A stretch of 18,239 bases of DNA. It comes from an uncultured Prevotellaceae bacterium (lineage in GTDB: Bacteria; Bacteroidota; Bacteroidia; Bacteroidales; Muribaculaceae). The stretch lies in contig CALGGO010000039.1 in the NCBI GenBank assembly GCA_937916085.1, positions 1-18,239 on the forward strand, read 5' to 3'. Shown here piece by piece: positions 14,177-18,239 of this stretch. Position 1 is the first letter of the stretch, and the number at the start of each line of letters is the position of its first letter. The notes beneath the pieces are model-generated. The model did not search any database. It saw only the letters and a list, made by a program, of their open reading frames with translations, and was not told the origin of the DNA. A program made the position numbers and the translations under genes.

Positions 14177-14284
14177 ATGCGGACACTTTCGCAAACTTTT
14201 GAAAGATTGGTAATCTCACACGAGAATCTGAACGGTCTTCGGATTTTCTTGCAAAAATCTCACTTGTACCGTTCTAATAATTAA
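14177..14284 (+). CDS. possible 35-residue small open frame
   Basis: ATG 14177, 15 nt after the -7 element, opens a 35-residue frame (MRTLSQTFERLVISHENLNG..., basic and amphipathic) ending at TAA 14282. It could be a leader peptide, a small protein or a gene remnant. No family is recognised and coding cannot be shown from length alone. Confidence 0.25.
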   Translation: MRTLSQTFERLVISHENLNGLRIFLQKSHLYRSNN

Positions 14285-14314
14285 AGTGCGGTTAATGAAG
14301 ATTCTATAAATGTC

Positions 14315-14329
14315 GCGTGGGAAAGTGAT
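14315..14329 (+). repeat. 15-bp direct repeat, right copy flanking hipBA
   Basis: This is an exact second copy of GCGTGGGAAAGTGAT (first copy 12091-12105). It lies 10 nt upstream of the dehydrogenase start codon. Confidence 0.5.
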
Positions 14330-14339
14330 CAAATGAAAG

Positions 14340-15101
14340 ATGGCAAGCATAATTAAGCATATCGTTTATCCCACCAAATCGGTCAGTCACAAGAAGTTGA
14401 GTGAGGCATTTGCGGGCAAGTGGGTTGTGGTTACTGGGGCAACGTCGGGAATCGGTGAGGCTTTGACGCTTAGGATAATAGATGCTAAAGCTAATCTGTT
14501 TCTCATTGCCCGTAACGAGGAGAAATTGCAGCTCTTGTGCGACAAGGCTCGTGACAATGGCTGCGAGGCGCGATATAAGGCCATTGACCTCAGGCAACGT
14601 GAGGAACTAGATGCTTGGTGCGAAACGCTCAGAGATGAGTTGCCCAGCGTGTCTTTCCTCTTTTGCAATGCAGGGAAATCCATAAAGCGAAGCATCAGCT
14701 CTTCCCTCGACAGGATGCACGATTATGACCGCACTATGGACCTGAACTATCGTTCGATGGTCGCGCTATCGCTTGCCTTGATGCCGTCAATGCGAGAAAA
14801 CAGCGGACACATAATCTATACATCTTCTGTGAGCAGCCGTTATCCATTCACTCCGGGCTGGTCGGCCTATCATGCCTCGAAATGTGCCGCCAATGTGTGG
14901 TGCCGCACTGCCCGCCGAGAGCGTAAGAAACGTGGGGTAAAAGTCCAGGTGGCTTATATGCCGCTAGTTCACACCCCCATGTCGGATGTGAATGAGACCT
15001 ATAAAAAACTGCCAGCTTATTCTGCCGATGAAGCTGCGTGTATTTTGCTGAAGCTGGCGATGAGCAACAAGTTCCGTTACAAACCGTGGTGGGCATTATG
15101 A
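14340..15101 (+). CDS. short-chain dehydrogenase/reductase
   Basis: This 253-residue Rossmann-fold oxidoreductase is of the classical SDR type. Visible motifs are the cofactor loop TGATSGIG (about 32-39), NAG (about 110-112), the catalytic Ser in YTSSVSS (about 160-166) and YHASK (about 177-181, Tyr and Lys). ARNEEK after the second strand, with an Arg, suggests NADP(H) rather than NAD(H). PLVHTPM (about 208-214) fits the usual PGxVxT loop with the glycine missing. The stop overlaps the ligase start (ATGA), so the pair probably acts in one pathway, perhaps reduction and activation of a fatty or other carboxylic acid. The substrate cannot be read from the sequence. Confidence 0.9.
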   Translation: MASIIKHIVYPTKSVSHKKLSEAFAGKWVVVTGATSGIGEALTLRIIDAKANLFLIARNEEKLQLLCDKARDNGCEARYKAIDLRQREELDAWCETLRDELPSVSFLFCNAGKSIKRSISSSLDRMHDYDRTMDLNYRSMVALSLALMPSMRENSGHIIYTSSVSSRYPFTPGWSAYHASKCAANVWCRTARRERKKRGVKVQVAYMPLVHTPMSDVNETYKKLPAYSADEAACILLKLAMSNKFRYKPWWAL

Positions 15102-16606
15102 ACAGGACAATATTCTCAAAATTAGCAAAACTGCACATCATCACTCCTAGAGGCTTAGGCACTCTACTACGGAGTTTCTTTAAAGATGGTGTCTCGCTGA
15201 TGGCGCTGTTGCGCTTCGCGGCAAAACATTACCCCGAGCGATGTGCGTTAGTCGATGAAAATAAGCGACTTACCTACAAAGAGATTTATGAGCTTGCCCA
15301 ACGCCTTGCCAAATTGCTATATCGTGACTATGGCCTCAAAACGGGCATGTGCGTTGGAGTTCTGTGCCACAATCACATAACAATGGCATTGCTGCTGCCG
15401 GCATTGTCACGGCTTGGGACGAGAGTGAAACTGCTGAACACCGATATCGCCCCCATCAGGTTGAAAGAACAAGTTGAGCTCAACGACATCTACCTGCTCA
15501 TTTATGATGCTGAACTGAAGGAAGAACGCATCCCCGCCCAACTTCCATGCGAAATAATAGAGTGTGAAGACCTTTACCGAGAAATCATCGGCAATTGCGA
15601 ATTCCTCGACATGAAACTGCCAAGCATCAGGCGAGGGGGCGAGATTTCTGTTTTTACTGGTGGCTCAAGCGGTAGGAGCAAGGAGGCTCCAAGAAAGATG
15701 TCTGTTGGCCAGTTCTTGCCGCCGTTCTATGCCTTGCTTGAGCAGCTTCGCCTCGACGAGCGTGACAGCGTTTTCCTTTCACTTCCAGTGTATCATGGCT
15801 TTGGACTCGCCACGCTGATTATGTCATTGGTGATGGGTAAGAAAGTGTGCTTGCAAAGTCATTTTGATGCCGATAAAGCACTGAAAATCATTTCCAAAGA
15901 AAGAATCGAAGTCGTGCCTGTAGTACCTGCTATGCTCGCACGATTGTGGCAAGCAGAAGATGCTCCCGCGTTGATGAAAACGGTGAAGTGCATCATCAGC
16001 GGCGGAGACCGACTCGACAAGAAATGGGTGGATGTGACAAGCAAATATCTGGGAAATGTGCTTTTCAACCTCTTCGGCACCTCCGAAGCAGGATTCTTTA
16101 TGATTGCCACGCCCAATGACCTATCAAGGAACGAGGAAGTGCCTATTGGCAAACCCATAAGCGGAGTGGAATGTAAGATAGAGAATGCCGACGGTCATTG
16201 CGTTGGCGCATTGTGGGTGCGCTCTGGTTGGGCAATGATAAGCCTTAAGAACAAATGGCAAGACACGGGCGACCTCGTGTATCGCGACGCCGATGGTTGC
16301 TACTTCTATCGCGGCAGGAGCGACAATATGGTGGTGTGTGGCGGCGAGAATGTCTATCCCGAGAATGTAGAGAAAATCATCAACAGTCACGACGAGGTCT
16401 TGACATCGATTGTCTTTCCAGCATCCGACCCGCAATTCGGGACTATTCTCAACGCCAAAGTAGAACTCACTCCCGACTCCACCTTAACTGCCTATGCCAT
16501 GAAAACCTGGCTCCATTCCCGCCTCACCCGCGCCGAGATGCCACACTACATTACCTTTAACTCCATCAGCACATTAGACTCAGGAAAGGTGGCTCGCAAT
16601 CAATGA
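15098..16606 (+). CDS. AMP-forming acyl-CoA synthetase/ligase
   Basis: This is a 502-residue member of the ANL adenylating superfamily. ATG 15098 overlaps the upstream stop codon; a longer open frame exists but lies inside the dehydrogenase. Motifs are the P-loop FTGGSSGRSK (about 186-195, a variant of TSGSTGxPK), FGTSEAG (about 326-332), DTGDLVYRD (about 389-397), the hinge GGENVYPENVE (about 415-425) and the catalytic lysine in DSGKVARNQ (Lys about 497). It activates a carboxylate with ATP, then usually transfers it to CoA. The first ~40 residues are basic and partly hydrophobic. Substrate unknown; coupling with the SDR suggests lipid or secondary metabolism. Confidence 0.9.
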   Translation: MNRTIFSKLAKLHIITPRGLGTLLRSFFKDGVSLMALLRFAAKHYPERCALVDENKRLTYKEIYELAQRLAKLLYRDYGLKTGMCVGVLCHNHITMALLLPALSRLGTRVKLLNTDIAPIRLKEQVELNDIYLLIYDAELKEERIPAQLPCEIIECEDLYREIIGNCEFLDMKLPSIRRGGEISVFTGGSSGRSKEAPRKMSVGQFLPPFYALLEQLRLDERDSVFLSLPVYHGFGLATLIMSLVMGKKVCLQSHFDADKALKIISKERIEVVPVVPAMLARLWQAEDAPALMKTVKCIISGGDRLDKKWVDVTSKYLGNVLFNLFGTSEAGFFMIATPNDLSRNEEVPIGKPISGVECKIENADGHCVGALWVRSGWAMISLKNKWQDTGDLVYRDADGCYFYRGRSDNMVVCGGENVYPENVEKIINSHDEVLTSIVFPASDPQFGTILNAKVELTPDSTLTAYAMKTWLHSRLTRAEMPHYITFNSISTLDSGKVARNQ

Positions 16607-16653
16607 TAAATGCTCTTGATTATTTGGCAATTTAACCTGTAACTCACAAAACC

Positions 16654-17004
16654 CTATTTCTTTTTAGTTCGCTTCTTTCTTACCAGTTCATAAGACTTTC
16701 GCACTAGTTCCCGCAACTCATCGTCATTCACGTCGCTATTCACCTCCACGCTAATCCAGTGGCGCTTGTCGCCGTTGAAAGGCTCGCCAATTGCCTGATA
16801 ACGCTCTTTAAGCTCTGGCATAAGAGCAGGGTCGCACTTGATGGTTATAAACCTGAAATCGTCGATGTTGAAGTAGCAGAACATGTGCCCACCCACATAG
16901 AACACGAGAATGGTGTATCTTCCCCTCGAAAATTTCTCAAAGGGTGTAGCCTCGGTCACATCAGGCAACGAGAGGCAATATTCACGAAATTCCTCGATGT
17001 TCAT
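16654..17004 (-). CDS. MmcQ/YjbR-family protein
   Basis: This 116-residue protein is of the YjbR (MmcQ-like) family, small cytoplasmic proteins with a fold like some DNA-binding domains but no established function. The pattern MNIEEFREYCLSLPDVTEATPF, FNIDDFRFITIKCDP and KRHWISVEVNSDV is typical of the family. The C-terminus is very basic (VRKKRTKKK). It is the last gene of a - strand operon, 20 nt after the acetyltransferase stop codon. Confidence 0.88.
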   Translation of the reverse strand: MNIEEFREYCLSLPDVTEATPFEKFSRGRYTILVFYVGGHMFCYFNIDDFRFITIKCDPALMPELKERYQAIGEPFNGDKRHWISVEVNSDVNDDELRELVRKSYELVRKKRTKKK

Positions 17005-17024
17005 ACCACTATCTCGCTTAAGAT

Positions 17025-17558
17025 TTAAAATTCAGGTTTAGGCATCGCGTCCCAAAACAAGCGGAGTTCGGCAATGATGTCGTCGTAATCTTTCATGGTG
17101 AAGGTGCTCTCGCCCATTATCATGATTGTATAGTCTATGCCGCCAAACGAACGTCCCACTCCTGTGTCGCGGAATCCGTTTCGCAAGTAGAAATCGTGGC
17201 GGCGACGGCGCACCGCCTGATTCTCGCACACCTGCTCGGGGCTTTCCATGTCAAGGATATTGGTGCCGTCCTTGTATTTTTCTATCAGCTGTGAAAGAAT
17301 CTTCTGCCCCACTCCCTTGCCTCGCAACTCCACAGGCACGGCAAAGTACCAGAACCAGTTGAACGACTTGCGAGGATAGACGATAGTAAACCCAAGCAGC
17401 TTGTCGCCATCATAATAGGCAGTGAAGTCAAGCGGCATGGCATCGACAAGATGCATCAAGTCGTCCCAGGGAATCTGCTCCTCCTCGGGAAATGCCGTCT
17501 CATACAGGCGCCTCAGCGCTTCATCGGCATTGGTCTTTATGATTTGCCTCTCAATCAT
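17025..17558 (-). CDS. GNAT-family N-acetyltransferase
   Basis: This 177-residue protein has the GNAT acetyl-CoA-binding signature VELRGKGVGQKIL (about 97-109), preceded by strands FTAYYDGDKLLGFTIVY and WFWYFAVP. FYLRNGFRDTG (about 143-153) follows in the usual place for the family's YxxxGF motif. It transfers an acetyl group from acetyl-CoA to an amine; the acceptor is unknown. Its start overlaps the stop of the upstream YjbR-like gene by 4 nt (ATGA), so the two are translationally coupled. Confidence 0.88.
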   Translation of the reverse strand: MIERQIIKTNADEALRRLYETAFPEEEQIPWDDLMHLVDAMPLDFTAYYDGDKLLGFTIVYPRKSFNWFWYFAVPVELRGKGVGQKILSQLIEKYKDGTNILDMESPEQVCENQAVRRRRHDFYLRNGFRDTGVGRSFGGIDYTIMIMGESTFTMKDYDDIIAELRLFWDAMPKPEF

Positions 17559-17899
17559 AATCGCTCCTTTACTTTCTTGGGCAACTTGCTTACTACCAAA
17601 GAGAAGGACTCTGCAATCAACTCTTTCACAAGGTTTGCTTGAAGGTCGTTCAAGTACAAGTCATTCCAGTGTGTCTTGTTCATGTGATAGGCAGGACGCA
17701 CGCCGCTGTGGAGGGCACGCTGCTCTATTCCCACTTCGGGAGGCAACTTGACGGCGACGCGCGGCTCGGGAGCATCGAGCTGCATGAGCATAAACCACTT
17801 GCCGCCAATGCGCCACGACACCCAATTCTCTGCAAACAAGTCTTCGGTAACCTGCTCGTGGAGACTTAACGCAAATTCTCTTACTTGCTCAATATCCAT
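17555..17899 (-). CDS. second MmcQ/YjbR-family protein
   Basis: ATG at 17899 gives 114 residues. The open frame extends further, but that would overlap the thioredoxin-like gene, and the family N-terminus (MDIEQVREFALSLHEQVTED) starts here. Features are FAENWVSWRIGGKWFMLMQLD, a PEVGIEQRALHSGVRPAYHM stretch and THWNDLYLN, in the same layout as the YjbR-like gene at 16654-17004. The two are divergent paralogues. It is one base downstream of the thioredoxin-like stop and overlaps the GNAT start. Confidence 0.87.
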   Translation of the reverse strand: MDIEQVREFALSLHEQVTEDLFAENWVSWRIGGKWFMLMQLDAPEPRVAVKLPPEVGIEQRALHSGVRPAYHMNKTHWNDLYLNDLQANLVKELIAESFSLVVSKLPKKVKERL

Positions 17900-17900
17900 A

Positions 17901-18239
17901 TCACTGCATTTCAACAGATTGAGGGGTCCAGCTGTTGAAGAAGCGCAGTACTTTCTCCTTATTATAGCCCTTGCCTTCTTCAAGGAAGCTGGAGTCTTGG
18001 ATGTGAAGCACATCGCCTTTGGCATTAAGCACCACAAACACTGGATAGCCAAACCGACCTGGATTATTCAGACGCTGGAGCATGGATTTGTCGCGCGCCT
18101 CATTACTCGAGTTGCGTGGGTTGTAATTGACATGGATATACACGAAGTTGTCATCAACAACTTTGGCAATTTCCTCATCAGTGGTGATGAAATCGGCGAA
18201 GCGCAGGCACCACGGACACCAGTTGCCTCCCACCTGGCA
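17901..18239 (-). CDS. thioredoxin-like protein (5' partial)
   Basis: The frame is open to the window edge, so the N-terminus is missing; about 112 residues are visible. The active-site motif WCPWC lies right at the visible start. FVYIHVNYNP (strand), the probable cis-proline site GYPVFVVLNAKGDVLH (about residues 74-90) and a C-terminal helix (EKVLRFFNSW) follow, as in thioredoxin-fold thiol-disulfide reductases of the Thioredoxin_7/DsbD-gamma type. Whether it is exported cannot be seen. It is the first visible gene of the - strand operon with the two YjbR-like proteins and the GNAT. Confidence 0.87.
   Translation of the reverse strand, partial: CQVGGNWCPWCLRFADFITTDEEIAKVVDDNFVYIHVNYNPRNSSNEARDKSMLQRLNNPGRFGYPVFVVLNAKGDVLHIQDSSFLEEGKGYNKEKVLRFFNSWTPQSVEMQ

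Noticed and set aside
13972..14178. 68-codon - strand frame upstream of hipB
   Set aside because: It covers the hipBA promoter and AT-rich leader, starts upstream of the predicted transcription start, and its product is low-complexity and unlike any family.

Overview
The window looks like Bacteroidales DNA (Bacteroides/Prevotella-like). Start codons are preceded by AT-rich leaders rather than clear Shine-Dalgarno sequences, and several gaps hold the Bacteroidales-type promoter TTTG-N19/20-TAnnTTTG. The left two thirds (1 to about 11740) is the late/right part of a prophage, all on the + strand. The rest is a hipBA locus and ordinary chromosomal genes. I see no integrase, tRNA or clear att site, so the exact prophage edge is not fixed.

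The central system is a complete diversity-generating retroelement (DGR). A very large tail-fibre/adhesin-type protein (1-4029, 5' end outside the window) ends in a C-type-lectin-like domain whose last 112 bp are variable repeat VR1 (3912-4023). Next come an Avd-like accessory protein (4081-4440), the template repeat TR (4537-4648) and a DGR-type reverse transcriptase (to 5974). A second, remote variable repeat VR2 (11157-11268) ends a small 221-aa lectin-fold protein 6.5 kb downstream. Against the TR, VR1 has 9 substitutions and VR2 has 12. All 21 fall on TR adenines, the signature of adenine-specific mutagenic retrohoming. Both VRs are followed, exactly 13 nt later, by a perfect 10-bp-stem hairpin. 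The TR is also in the same open frame as the reverse transcriptase, which has no ATG between the TR and its catalytic core.

After the DGR comes a lysis cassette: a small protein overlapping the RT gene, a holin-like membrane protein, an N-acetylmuramoyl-L-alanine amidase with a peptidoglycan-binding domain, and a membrane-anchored protein that could be a spanin-like partner. It ends at a strong hairpin (8295-8322). A putative promoter (8437-8468) then starts a run of small phage genes of unknown function (8504-11738). One of these (9089-9247) is broken by an in-frame amber codon, and another is the VR2 protein.

From 11740 rightwards there is a 420-bp gap with a good promoter and hairpin, then hipBA on the - strand (antitoxin 13658-13969, kinase toxin 12161-13651) flanked by a 15-bp direct repeat. 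A divergent + strand pair follows: a short-chain dehydrogenase and an acyl-CoA/AMP ligase whose start and stop codons overlap. A - strand operon closes the window: thioredoxin-like protein (partial), YjbR-family protein, GNAT acetyltransferase and a second YjbR-family protein.
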